Shown one piece after another: positions 7,086 through 15,321 of a stretch of 42,002 nt of DNA (position 1 is its first letter; every line of letters starts with the position of its first letter). A program made the translations under genes and the position numbers. The DNA comes from Oscillospiraceae bacterium (lineage in GTDB: Bacteria > Bacillota > Clostridia > Oscillospirales > Oscillospiraceae). Location: assembly GCA_031270395.1 (NCBI GenBank), contig JAISXU010000062.1, forward strand, positions 1 through 42,002, in the 5' to 3' direction. The notes under the pieces were generated by a model. It made no database searches and was not told the DNA's origin. It worked only from the letters and a program-made list of their open reading frames with translations.

Positions 7086-8336
7086 ATGACAACCGCTGAA
7101 ATCAAAGCCCTTGACGCGGAGTACGTGATGCAGACGTACGGGCGTTTCGACGTCGCGATCGACCGCGGCGAGGGGGCAAGGCTCTACAGCCCGGAGGGGC
7201 GGGAATACATCGACTTCACCTCCGGAATCGGCGTGAGCTCGATAGGCTATGGCAACAAAAAATGGGCGGAGGCGATCTATAACCAAGCGCTTCGTCTCGG
7301 GCACGTCTCCAATCTATTTTATACCGAACCCTACGCCCGGCTCGCCGAGGTGCTGACACGCCGCTCCGGTATGAAAAACGTGTTTTTCGCAAATGCCGGA
7401 GGCGAGGCGAACGAGGGGCTTATAAAGCTCGCGCGCAAATACTCGCGTGACAAATACGGGGAGGGGCGCAGTACGATACTTACGCTCCGGCAGTCGTTCC
7501 ACGGCCGCACGGTGACGACGCTCGCCGCCACGGGACAAGAGCAGTTTCACCGCCATTTTTTCCCGTTCACGGAGGGCTTCCGCCATGTCCCTCCGAACGA
7601 TATAAAGGCGCTCGAAAACGCGCTCGATGCCGGAGCTGTCAAAGCGGCGAGCGTTGACGGCACGTCGGCGCTCAAGCCGGAGGCTGTGCCCGGTGACGTT
7701 TGCGCCGTCATAGTGGAACTCATTCAGGGCGAGGGAGGCGTACTGCCGCTCGATCCCGAGTACGTCAATGCCGCGCACAAGCTGTGCCGCGAGCGCGATG
7801 TTCTGTTCCTCGTCGACGAGGTGCAGACGGGCATAGGGCGCACGGGAAAAATGTTCGCGTACCAAAATTACGGGATACTGCCCGACGCCGTGACATTCGC
7901 CAAGGGCATAGCTGGCGGGCTTCCGATGGGCGGTGTGCTCGCCTCGGAAAAGTGCGCGGCGGTGCTCGGCGCGGGCGACCACGCCACGACGTTCGGCGGC
8001 AATCCAATAGCGGCGACGGCGGCGCTGGAGGTCATGAATCAGCTCTCCGACGGCGTTTTGGACGAGGTCGCGGAAAAGGGCGCGTACATGAAAAAAACGA
8101 TTGCCGGCTGGAGCCTGCCCGCCGTCGGGGAGATACGCGGCATGGGTCTTATGCTCGGCGCGTCCGTCGCGGGCGCGGCGCAGCCGAAGGATTTGGCGAA
8201 ACGCTGTATCGCAGACGGCCTACTCATCCTGACCGCCGGTTCGGACGCCCTGCGTATGCTCCCGCCGCTGACGATAACGTACGGGGAAATCGACGCGGGA
8301 CTCGCGATTTTGAAAGGAGTGCTGGAACAGGCATGA
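7086..8336 (+). CDS. argD: Acetylornithine aminotransferase
   Basis: PLP-dependent class III aminotransferase (416 residues) converting N-acetylglutamate semialdehyde to N-acetylornithine. Schiff-base lysine is K273 in TFAKGIAGGLPMG. The DEVQTGIGRTG motif binds the cofactor, and FHGRT is present. Two oddities are visible. There is about 20 extra residues of Ala/Val-rich sequence (AGAVKAASVDGTSALKPEA, about residues 181-199) just before the VIVELIQGEGG strand. The cofactor phosphate loop reads NAGGEANEG where most members have N(S/T)GAEANE. The gene has a strong site (AGGAGG) seven bases before its ATG. It is followed by the second MNT-HEPN pair. Confidence 0.95.
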   Translation: MTTAEIKALDAEYVMQTYGRFDVAIDRGEGARLYSPEGREYIDFTSGIGVSSIGYGNKKWAEAIYNQALRLGHVSNLFYTEPYARLAEVLTRRSGMKNVFFANAGGEANEGLIKLARKYSRDKYGEGRSTILTLRQSFHGRTVTTLAATGQEQFHRHFFPFTEGFRHVPPNDIKALENALDAGAVKAASVDGTSALKPEAVPGDVCAVIVELIQGEGGVLPLDPEYVNAAHKLCRERDVLFLVDEVQTGIGRTGKMFAYQNYGILPDAVTFAKGIAGGLPMGGVLASEKCAAVLGAGDHATTFGGNPIAATAALEVMNQLSDGVLDEVAEKGAYMKKTIAGWSLPAVGEIRGMGLMLGASVAGAAQPKDLAKRCIADGLLILTAGSDALRMLPPLTITYGEIDAGLAILKGVLEQA

Positions 8337-8369
8337 TGGAATGGGTTGCTATAGGAAAGGATGAAGAGC

Positions 8370-8669
8370 ATGAATTTGTTAAGTAAGGACGAAATCAAAG
8401 AGGCGATACATAGGATAGCGCCAAAATATGGGATTGAGAGCGTTTATCTTTTTGGGTCGTATGCGCGGGATAAGGCGGATGAAAACAGCGATTTCGATTT
8501 TCGCATTGTCGGTGGGGACATCCGCTCTCTGTATGATATTGCCGCACTCCGTTTGGATTTAAAGGAAGCTCTTGGCCACGAGGTGGATGTGGTGCTGACA
8601 GAGAATATGCGGGAAGCATTCTACAAGTCTATACACGACGAGGAGGTATTGCTATATGGCGGATTATGA
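8370..8669 (+). CDS. Second MntA-like nucleotidyltransferase (antitoxin)
   Basis: A 99-residue MNT protein. GSX10DXD is present as G29-S30 ... D41-F-D43 (ENSDFDF), with a further D73 in HEVDVVL. It is clearly related to the product at 3395-3685 but only distantly, so it is not a fresh duplication. The in-frame ATG at 8361 directly touches AGGAAAGG; the ATG at 8370 has proper spacing and is chosen. The gene begins 33 bases after argD and overlaps the HEPN gene by 14 bases, the same overlap length as the first pair. Base composition is visibly more AT-rich than argD or argF. Role inferred from the MntA-HepT family. Confidence 0.87.
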   Translation: MNLLSKDEIKEAIHRIAPKYGIESVYLFGSYARDKADENSDFDFRIVGGDIRSLYDIAALRLDLKEALGHEVDVVLTENMREAFYKSIHDEEVLLYGGL

Positions 8670-9024
8670 CAAGGATATGCACATTATTACGCATATCGTA
8701 GCATATTGCGACGAAATTGAAGTGCTGACCGAACGCTTCGGCAAAACACAAGAGGCGTTCAAAGCGGATTTTGCCTATCGAAACGCCTGCGCTATGAGCA
8801 TACTGCAAATCGGAGAATTGGCTGCCCATCTCTCTGACAGTTTCCGCAACAGATACGATGGTGTGCCATGGAAATTGATTCGTGCTATGCGTAATGTTTT
8901 TGCCCATGACTATAACAATATGAACATAGCGCAGACTTGGGCGACAATAACATCGGATATACCGCAATTGAGCGTGTATTGTAATAATATCCTGCGTTTG
9001 CACGACCGCAAGGACAATGAGTGA
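8656..9024 (+). CDS. Second HepT-like HEPN-domain toxin
   Basis: A 122-residue helical HEPN protein with RX4HXY as R79-N-V-F-A-H84-D-Y86, preceded by the DUF86-type segment AMSILQIGELAAHLS. It forms the toxin half of the second MNT-HEPN pair. All signature residues are present, so a working RNase toxin controlled by AMP transfer is the simplest reading. It is AT-rich relative to its neighbours and ends about 35 bases before argF. Compared with the first HEPN protein, the frame IGEL...LS...PWK.I...R(D/N)V.AH.Y is shared while most other positions differ. Confidence 0.88.
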   Translation: MADYDKDMHIITHIVAYCDEIEVLTERFGKTQEAFKADFAYRNACAMSILQIGELAAHLSDSFRNRYDGVPWKLIRAMRNVFAHDYNNMNIAQTWATITSDIPQLSVYCNNILRLHDRKDNE

Positions 9025-9058
9025 GCGACTGTATGGAACGTAGAGAATGGGAGGCATT

Positions 9059-9970
9059 ATGAAAAACCACTTGCTCAAGCTGCTCGATCTGTCGAGGGAC
9101 GACATCACCGAAATACTCGATACCGCCGACAGGCTGAAGGCCGAGCAGAAGGCGGGCAAAAAGCACGACTTCCCCGCCGGAAAGACGCTCGCGATGATAT
9201 TCGCGAAAAATTCCACGCGTACTCGCGTGTCCTTTGAGACGGGCATATTCCAGCTCGGCGGACAGGGCATATTCCTCTCGAATGTCGACAGCCAGTTGGG
9301 GCGCGGGGAGCCGATACAGGATACCGCGCGCGTCCTGAGCCGCTACTGCGACGGCATAATGATACGCACCTTCGCGCAGCAGGAGGTCGAGGATCTGGCG
9401 AAATACGGCAGTATCCCCGTCATAAACGGACTGACGGACTTCGCCCACCCGTGCCAGGTGCTCGCCGACCTGATGACGGTACGCGAACACAAGGGACGCC
9501 TTGTCGGACTGAAAATCGGATATATAGGCGACGGGAACAATATGGCAAACTCAATAATCGCCGGAGGGCTCAAATGCGGCATGGACGTGTCGGCCGCCTG
9601 CCCCGACGGCTACCGCCCCGACAAGCTTGTCCTCGACTACGCCTCGACCGTCACGGATGCGCGCTTCGAGCTCACGGACGACCCGAAAACCGCCGCGCGC
9701 GGCGCGGATATAATATTCACCGACGTGTGGGCGTCGATGGGTATGGAGTCCGAGATAGCCGAGCGCCAAAAGGCGTTCCGAGGCTACTGCGTGGACGACG
9801 GGATAATGGCGCTCGCGAGCCCCGGCTGTATGATCCAGCACTGTCTGCCCGCGCACCGCGGCGAGGAGATAACCGAGAAGGTGTTTGAGGAACACGCCGG
9901 AGAGATTTTCGACGAGGCGGAGAACAGGCTGCACGCGCAAAAAGCGGTGATGTACCTGCTGATGCGGTAA
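9059..9970 (+). CDS. argF: Ornithine carbamoyltransferase
   Basis: Makes citrulline from ornithine and carbamoyl phosphate. It has 303 residues with all family landmarks: carbamoyl-phosphate loop STRT (52-55), HPCQ (130-133), DVWASMG (222-228) and the ornithine-binding HCLPAHRG (261-268). The ATG at 9059 is chosen because GGGAGG lies just upstream and the protein then starts MKNHLLKLLDL like other OTCases; the ATG at 9047 lies before that site. It is the last gene of the arg operon, converging on queA. Confidence 0.97.
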   Translation: MKNHLLKLLDLSRDDITEILDTADRLKAEQKAGKKHDFPAGKTLAMIFAKNSTRTRVSFETGIFQLGGQGIFLSNVDSQLGRGEPIQDTARVLSRYCDGIMIRTFAQQEVEDLAKYGSIPVINGLTDFAHPCQVLADLMTVREHKGRLVGLKIGYIGDGNNMANSIIAGGLKCGMDVSAACPDGYRPDKLVLDYASTVTDARFELTDDPKTAARGADIIFTDVWASMGMESEIAERQKAFRGYCVDDGIMALASPGCMIQHCLPAHRGEEITEKVFEEHAGEIFDEAENRLHAQKAVMYLLMR

Positions 9971-10006
9971 AAAACAGCATCCCTTACTGCGCCGCCCGAG
10001 ACCACG

Positions 10007-10033
10007 GCGCCTATCCGCGAAGCGGACGGGCGC
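10007..10033. terminator. Hairpin between convergent argF and queA
   Basis: GCGCC (10007-10011) pairs with GGCGC (10029-10033), and inside it TCCGC (10014-10018) pairs with GCGGA (10022-10026) around a GAA loop. It lies between two converging gene ends. No T-run is seen on either strand, so termination is an inference from position. The CCGCGAAGCGG core recurs at 41941-41951. Confidence 0.4.
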
Positions 10034-10048
10034 GCATGATTATCTCAC

Positions 10049-11071
10049 TCACAGTATGCACATCGCGTCCCCGAACGAGAAAAAACCGTACCGTTCGCGG
10101 ACGGCGGCGGCGTACGCGCGCATGACGTTTTCGCGTCCCGCGAACGCGGAGACCAGCATGATGAGCGTCGATTCGGGCAGATGAAAGTTTGTCAGGAGAC
10201 CGTTTACGCACTTGAACTCGTATCCGGGGTATATGAAGATGTTCGTAAAGCCGGAAAACGGCTCCAGCGATCCGTCCGCACCGGTGCGCGACTCGAGCGT
10301 TCTGCACGATGTGGTGCCGACGGCGACGACGCGTCCGCCGGACGCGCGCGCGGTGTTCACCGCGTTTGCCGTGCGCTCCGGTATGACGCAGTACTCCGCG
10401 TGCATGACGTGATCCTCTATTTCCTCCGTCTTTACAGGGCGGAACGTCCCGAGCCCGACGTGCAGCGTCACGTAAGCTATCGTGACGCCGCGCCTGCCGA
10501 GCTCGTCGAGCAGACCGCGTGTAAAATGGAGCCCGGCAGTCGGCGCTGCGGCCGAACCGGAGACGCACGAATAGACGGTCTGGTAGCGTTCGCTGTCCTT
10601 GAGCTCGCCGCGGATGTAAGGGGGCAGCGGCATTTTGCCGAGCCTGTCGAGCAGCTCCGAGAAAATACCGTCGTGGAAAAATCTTATATTCCGCAGTCCG
10701 GAGCCGGCCTCACTCTCGACCACGGCGCGCAGCTCTCCCCCGCCGAACAGGATGCGCGTCCCCGGACGCGTTTTTTTGCCCGGGCGCGTCATGCACTCCC
10801 AGAGTCCGCCGCCGAGGTCGCGGAGCAGCACGGTTTCGACGGCGCCGCCCGTCTCGCGGCGTCCCATGAGACGCGCGGGTATGACGCGGGAGTCGTTCAG
10901 CACCAGACAATCGCCCGCGCGCAGCAGCTCGGGCAGCTCGCGAAACAATCTGTGCGCCGTCGCGCCGGTGTGCCGGTCGAGCAGCATAAGCCTCCCCCCG
11001 CCGCGCTCCGGCGCCGGCTCCTGGGCGATGAGTTCCCGGGGCAGGTCAAAATAGAAATCGCTTTTCTTCAT
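10049..11071 (-). CDS. queA: S-adenosylmethionine:tRNA ribosyltransferase-isomerase
   Basis: Transfers and isomerises the ribosyl part of SAM onto 7-aminomethyl-deazaguanine in tRNA to give epoxyqueuosine. The 340-residue protein starts MKKSDFYFDLPRELIAQEPA and carries DCLVLNDSRVIPARL, TAGLHFT and NFHLPESTLIMLVSAFAGRE, all hallmarks of QueA. It ends SFGDAMCIL. It lies 8 bases downstream of the SpoIID-like gene on the same strand and is probably cotranscribed with it. Other queuosine genes are not in the window. Confidence 0.97.
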   Translation of the reverse strand: MKKSDFYFDLPRELIAQEPAPERGGGRLMLLDRHTGATAHRLFRELPELLRAGDCLVLNDSRVIPARLMGRRETGGAVETVLLRDLGGGLWECMTRPGKKTRPGTRILFGGGELRAVVESEAGSGLRNIRFFHDGIFSELLDRLGKMPLPPYIRGELKDSERYQTVYSCVSGSAAAPTAGLHFTRGLLDELGRRGVTIAYVTLHVGLGTFRPVKTEEIEDHVMHAEYCVIPERTANAVNTARASGGRVVAVGTTSCRTLESRTGADGSLEPFSGFTNIFIYPGYEFKCVNGLLTNFHLPESTLIMLVSAFAGRENVMRAYAAAVRERYGFFSFGDAMCIL

Positions 11072-11079
11072 TCAATATC

Positions 11080-12834
11080 TCAGCCTATAGTGACGCCCGT
11101 ATAATAGAAATTGATTATCTCGTCATACGTCTTGTTATGAAATTTTGCCATAGAATAGGCGCCCCACTGGCTCATACCTACATTGTGTCCCGTGCCGGAG
11201 CCGCTTATAACGAATACGCCGCTGACGAGTCCGGAACCGCCGCCGACCGTCGAGGTGAGCAGCGGCGTCTGCGTGTCTGTCGCGCCCCCGCCGCCGCCGC
11301 CGACCGGCGCCGTCTCGCCGCTGCCTGTAATCGCGTACAGCGAGTCCGCGCCGGATACGGGAGACGTCTGACCGCTGCCGTCAACGGCGAAAAGCGCGGC
11401 GCCGCCGTCTATGGTCTCGCCCTTGTCGTTTACATGGATGCCCGTGTCCGCGCCCAACGTCCCTCCGGGTACGGGCGCGGCGGCGCCCCCGATCGTGAAG
11501 CGGATCGATCTGACGCCGAGTCCCGACCGGATGCTGTCGCCCTTTGTAAACCTCCACGTCCGTCCGGCGTCGTCGAGCAGAGTCACCTCGTAGGCGTTGC
11601 CCAACTGCGTGTACTTCGTGACGGCCATACCCACGATCTGGCCGCAGTTGTACCCCCGTCCACGCAGACGCTGCGTTATCTGATCGGGTGTGTACGTCAC
11701 AGTCCAGTTGTAGTTGGATATCCGCTCGGATATATCCGCCTCATACGGATCGACGACGCCGCGCAGATACGGCAGCGTATCCTTCCAGACGTTTTCAATA
11801 TCCTCCGTCGCTCCTCCGTCGCTCGACGAAAAATACGTCTCGCACAGCTTGCCCTCATACGTTATGTACTGGCCGAGCGTCTGATCGACCGCCGCCTCCG
11901 TCGTCTCGGTCGCCTGTCCCTGCCCGCGGTACACCTGACAGTGCTCCGTCGTGCAGAGGTCAAATCCGTAGGCACCGTGCGTATGCAGCTTTGACAGAGC
12001 GTATGTGCGCGCGCACAGCGCCTGTGCCTTCAGCGCCTCTACAGGCCACGCGCCGCTCATCTCATACGGTATTACGCCTCGCGTATAATCGTCGATATCG
12101 ACAAAGTTTACGACAGTGATCGCCTTCCCGTCAAGGCGGGCGTACTGAAAGCCGCCGTGGTATCTGTATCCCTTGAACCACGTCTGAGGCTTGACGCCGT
12201 CCGACGCGCGCGGCATGACGCCGAGCCATCTGTCGGCGCCGCAGTCGAATTCAAAGATAATGCGGTTCGTTCCGGTCTCGGCGACAGTCACGGTGTACGT
12301 GGTGCCGGAGGTTATGTTCCCGGAGAGGCCGAGCGACGCGCCCGCGCTTTCGGCCTCCGCCGCGGTCGTGTAATTGCCGGCGCAGACGTAGAAGACGCCG
12401 GACTCATACTTTACGAACGACGAGCTTATGCCGGCCGCCGCCGCCGCGGCCTCCTCAAAGGAGCCGTACGCGGCGGAGCTCTGGATGTGAAAACACCCCA
12501 CTACCACGCCGCCGGTCGTGCCCTCCGTATAATTGCCGCCGTCAAACTGCATATTGCGGTCGCGCATCATGGATATCTTCACGGTGTCCGTATACGCGCC
12601 GATCGGGACGAAGTTGCGCGACGCGTCGAAATACCCGAAATCGTAGCCGGAGCCTAAGTCCGTCACATTTTGGAGATTCGCGGACTGCAGCGCGCTGTCG
12701 CCGTAATAGAGGCCTATCCTGACGACGCTGACCTCCGGTACGTACGCCGACGCCCTTGGTACCGGCGGCATAAGCGCCAGCGCCAGCAGCGCCGCGGACA
12801 GCAGGCTCACGCCCGCTCTGAGTCGTTTTTTCAT
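11080..12834 (-). CDS. Secreted SpoIID/LytB-domain protein (lytic transglycosylase family)
   Basis: A 584-residue exported protein. A signal peptide occupies about residues 1-30 (KKRLRAGVSLLSAALLALAL...ASA). A region around 95-165 has SPOR-like alternation, with F.IQS...FEEA and FYVCAGNYTTAAEAESAG. The SpoIID domain follows (about 240-450), with VDIDDYTRGVIPYEM...EALKAQALCARTYAL; the Glu of PYEM is the expected catalytic residue. The end has the SpoIID motif GHNVGMSQWGAYSMA. A glycine-rich insert of about 95 residues separates the core domain from this motif. Such proteins cleave peptidoglycan in sporulation or wall remodelling; it could be SpoIID itself or a vegetative LytB-type relative. 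The AAAGGA site serves the ATG at 12834. Confidence 0.88.
   Translation of the reverse strand: MKKRLRAGVSLLSAALLALALMPPVPRASAYVPEVSVVRIGLYYGDSALQSANLQNVTDLGSGYDFGYFDASRNFVPIGAYTDTVKISMMRDRNMQFDGGNYTEGTTGGVVVGCFHIQSSAAYGSFEEAAAAAAGISSSFVKYESGVFYVCAGNYTTAAEAESAGASLGLSGNITSGTTYTVTVAETGTNRIIFEFDCGADRWLGVMPRASDGVKPQTWFKGYRYHGGFQYARLDGKAITVVNFVDIDDYTRGVIPYEMSGAWPVEALKAQALCARTYALSKLHTHGAYGFDLCTTEHCQVYRGQGQATETTEAAVDQTLGQYITYEGKLCETYFSSSDGGATEDIENVWKDTLPYLRGVVDPYEADISERISNYNWTVTYTPDQITQRLRGRGYNCGQIVGMAVTKYTQLGNAYEVTLLDDAGRTWRFTKGDSIRSGLGVRSIRFTIGGAAAPVPGGTLGADTGIHVNDKGETIDGGAALFAVDGSGQTSPVSGADSLYAITGSGETAPVGGGGGGATDTQTPLLTSTVGGGSGLVSGVFVISGSGTGHNVGMSQWGAYSMAKFHNKTYDEIINFYYTGVTIG
11180..11410 (-). repeat. 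Threefold imperfect repeat inside the SpoIID-like protein
   Basis: The coding sequence contains LFAVDGSGQTSPV, then LYAITGSGETAPV, then VFVISGSGTGHNV. The pattern is a hydrophobic-aromatic pair, A/V, V/I, one polar residue, GSG, then a T/P- or G-rich tail. The third copy is the conserved SpoIID strand before the GH.VGMSQWGA motif. The first two look like degenerate copies of it, joined by a run of seven glycines and a Ser/Thr-rich linker. Confidence 0.55.
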
Positions 12835-13157
12835 TTAGAGTCCTTTCATGTTGACATCGCGCCGCTAACGCGGTAGAATGGTGAGAAGCGGCGCCGTTTT
12901 GTGCGAACGGGGACGCGGCGCGCGGAACAGGTTGCCCCCGTTTTCAACATTATATTACAAATTAAGTCGTTTTACCAGCCCACAAGACAGCTTTTTTGGC
13001 GGGAAATAGCGTTGTTTGTAAACAATTTGTAAATATTGTGGGCAATTTGTGAGGTATTTGATATTTTAACGGGCTTCGTACCCGAATTCTCCCGGTTCCG
13101 GGAGGACGGTCAAACGCGACGGCGCGCGAATAGAATAGCGCATGGGGGGCGTTTCGC
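12835..13157. other. Divergent intergenic region between the SpoIID-like gene and asd
   Basis: No gene is seen in these 323 bases. A minus-strand TATAAT lies at 12949-12954, without a good -35. GCGCCGCT (12859-12866) and AGCGGCGC (12887-12894) are perfect complements in the leader of the SpoIID-like gene. An AT-rich block (about 13000-13075) probably holds the asd promoter, but no clear hexamers stand out. CTCCCG/CGGGAG (13089-13104) is a tight hairpin ahead of asd. I see no lysine-riboswitch motif. Confidence 0.5.
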
Positions 13158-14240
13158 ATGAGGAAGTATAAGGTCGGCGTGGTAGGCGCGACGGGCATGG
13201 TCGGGCAGCGGTTCGTGACGCTGCTCGATAAGCATCCGTGGTTTGAGCTCACCGCCGTGGCCGCAAGCTCGCGCTCCGCCGGGAAGTCCTACGAGGCCGC
13301 CGTTGACGGGCGCTGGGCGATGGAAGCTCCGATCCCGGACGCGGCACGCGGCATGACGGTCGTGTCGGCGGAGTACGACGTCGATTTGATAACCGAACGG
13401 GTAGATTTTGTATTTTCCGCGGTAGACATGAAGAAGGACGATATACGCGCTCTGGAGGAGCGGTACGCGAAAGCGGAGTGTCCCGTAATATCGAATAATT
13501 CCGCGCATCGTTGGACGCCGGACGTCCCGATGGTCATTCCGGAGGTCAATCCGGAGCATCTTGAGATCATCGCCGCCCAGCGAAAACGACTGGGGACGGA
13601 GCGCGGCTTCATAGCGGTCAAGTCGAATTGCTCGATACAAAACTATGTGCCGGCGCTCCATCCCCTCATTGATTTTGGCCCGGAACGCGTACTTGCGTGT
13701 ACGTATCAGGGCATCTCCGGCGCCGGGAAGACGTTCAGGACGTGGCCGGAAATGGTGGACAACGTGATACCCCTCATACCCGGCGAGGAGGAAAAATCCG
13801 AATGCGAACCGCTGAAGGTGTGGGGCCATGTGGAGGGCGGCGCCATCGTCAGCGCCTCGTCCCCCGCCGTGACGACGCAGTGTGTGCGCGTCCCGGTGAC
13901 CGACGGGCACATGGCGGCGGTATTCGTCTCGTTCGAGCGAAAACCGTCCATAGACGAGATAAAGCGCCGCTGGGCGGAGTTTTCGGGCAGACCGCAGGCG
14001 CTGGAGCTCCCGTCGGCGCCGAAACAGTTTTTGCATTACTTTGAGGAACCCGACAGACCGCAGACGAGGCCGGACAGGATGCTCGAGGGCGGTATGGCAA
14101 TCTCCATAGGGCGTCTGCGCGCCGATACGCAGTACGACTACAAGTTCATATGCCTCGCGCACAACACGCTGCGCGCCGCCGCCGGAGGCGGAGTCCTGCT
14201 CGCGGAGCTCCTGTGCGCGGAGGGCTACATATCAAAATAA
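13158..14240 (+). CDS. asd: Aspartate-semialdehyde dehydrogenase
   Basis: Reduces aspartyl phosphate to aspartate semialdehyde, the branch point to lysine, methionine and threonine. The 360-residue protein has the nucleotide loop GVVGATGMVGQRF (8-19), nucleophile C158 in KSNCSIQ, the QGISGAGK segment, and VPVTDGHMA carrying the basic catalytic histidine. The pattern SNCSIQ with the long C-terminal lobe fits the archaeal/fungal-like Asd branch, also found in many Clostridia, rather than the E. coli type. A G-rich ribosome site precedes the ATG. It is followed by dapA. Confidence 0.95.
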   Translation: MRKYKVGVVGATGMVGQRFVTLLDKHPWFELTAVAASSRSAGKSYEAAVDGRWAMEAPIPDAARGMTVVSAEYDVDLITERVDFVFSAVDMKKDDIRALEERYAKAECPVISNNSAHRWTPDVPMVIPEVNPEHLEIIAAQRKRLGTERGFIAVKSNCSIQNYVPALHPLIDFGPERVLACTYQGISGAGKTFRTWPEMVDNVIPLIPGEEEKSECEPLKVWGHVEGGAIVSASSPAVTTQCVRVPVTDGHMAAVFVSFERKPSIDEIKRRWAEFSGRPQALELPSAPKQFLHYFEEPDRPQTRPDRMLEGGMAISIGRLRADTQYDYKFICLAHNTLRAAAGGGVLLAELLCAEGYISK

Positions 14241-14297
14241 ATTCGTTTGTCACGGCTTCACCGTAACAAATACGACTTATATGGGAGGGTTATCGAC

Positions 14298-15197
14298 ATG
14301 AAGACTCCGGTTTTTACCGGTTTGGCTACGGCCATAGTCACGCCGTTCGGAGAAGGCGGCGTGAATTATCCCAAGCTGGCCGAAATAATAGAATTTCAGA
14401 TCAATGGCGGCGTGGACGCGATAGTGGCGTGCGGTACGACGGGCGAGAGCTCCACGCAGTCGCTTGAGGAGCATATCGAGGTCGTGGACTTCTGCGTCAG
14501 GCGCGTCGCGGGACGCGTGAAGGTCATAGCCGGAGCGGGCTCAAACGACACGCAGGCCGCCGCGCTCCTCTCACGCGAGGCGGAAAAGAGCGGCGCGGAC
14601 GCTCTGCTGCACGTCACGCCTTACTACAACAAGACTACCCAGCGCGGACTCGTAGCGCATTTTACGCATATAGCGGACAGCGTGAGCATACCGGTCATAC
14701 TGTATAACGTGCCGTCAAGGACGGCTATGACGATCAGCGCCGGGACGTACGCCGAGCTGTCGCGCCACCCGAACATCAACGGCGTCAAGGAGGCGTCGGG
14801 CAATATCCCGCTCGTGGCGGCTGTGATATCCGCCTGCGGCGACGATCTGTACGTCTGGTCGGGGAACGACGACGAGACGGTCGCGCTCATGGCGCTCGGC
14901 GCCAAGGGCCTCATATCGACGTCCGCCAACGTGATACCCGCCCAGATGACGGAGCTCACGCATCTGTGCCTTGACGGCGACTACGCGGGCGCGGCGCGTC
15001 TTCTGTACAAGTACCTCGACTTGATGGAAAAGCTGTTCATAGAGGTCAACCCGATACCCGTGAAGACCGCTATGAATCTAATGGGCATGGATGTTGGCGA
15101 GCTGAGACTGCCGCTGTGCGGGATGGCTCCGGACAATCTGGAGAAGCTGAAGGCGGCCATGCGCGCCGCGGGACTGCTCCCGGAGGGCATAACCTGA
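14298..15197 (+). CDS. dapA: 4-hydroxy-tetrahydrodipicolinate synthase
   Basis: Condenses pyruvate with aspartate semialdehyde, the first committed step to diaminopimelate and lysine. It has 299 residues and the full catalytic set: Schiff-base K164 (NGVKEASGN), Y136 in LYNVPSRT, R141, the CGTTGE pyruvate loop (45-50) and TPYYNK (108-112). The ATG at 14298 is used because GGGAGG at 14283-14288 precedes it and the protein then starts MKTPVFTGLATAIVTPF like its relatives. It lies 57 bases after asd and uses that enzyme's product. Confidence 0.97.
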   Translation: MKTPVFTGLATAIVTPFGEGGVNYPKLAEIIEFQINGGVDAIVACGTTGESSTQSLEEHIEVVDFCVRRVAGRVKVIAGAGSNDTQAAALLSREAEKSGADALLHVTPYYNKTTQRGLVAHFTHIADSVSIPVILYNVPSRTAMTISAGTYAELSRHPNINGVKEASGNIPLVAAVISACGDDLYVWSGNDDETVALMALGAKGLISTSANVIPAQMTELTHLCLDGDYAGAARLLYKYLDLMEKLFIEVNPIPVKTAMNLMGMDVGELRLPLCGMAPDNLEKLKAAMRAAGLLPEGIT

Positions 15198-15227
15198 CAG
15201 CCAACCGGCTATAGAATATTGTTATGT

Positions 15228-15268
15228 TACGCGCGGCGGCGCGTATACGCCTTGCGCCGCTGCGCGTA
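15228..15268 (+). terminator. 15-bp GC-rich hairpin downstream of dapA
   Basis: The arm at 15228-15242 (TACGCGCGGCGGCGC) pairs with 15254-15268 through 15 positions, one of them G-U, around an 11-base loop. It lies 30 bases after the dapA stop and just before the buk promoter, so it is well placed to end the asd-dapA transcript. Only a weak T-rich tail follows, hence the moderate confidence. Confidence 0.5.
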
Positions 15269-15288
15269 TTGCGTTATAATTTCGGCGG

Positions 15289-15318
15289 TTGACGTCCGGG
15301 AGCTGTGACCGCTATACC
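15289..15318 (+). promoter_or_regulatory. Probable promoter for buk
   Basis: TTGACG (15289-15294), an 18-base spacer and TATACC (15313-15318) form a reasonable housekeeping promoter. It would start a leader of about 220 bases before the buk start. Confidence 0.5.
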
Positions 15319-15321
15319 TAT

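Noticed and set aside
12835-13157. Lysine riboswitch before asd-dapA
   Set aside because: The gap is long enough, but I find no conserved lysine-riboswitch helices, only two simple hairpins.
13110-14162. Minus-strand open frame of 350 codons opposite asd
   Set aside because: It is antisense to an intact asd with its catalytic residues, and the composition is that of a shadow frame.
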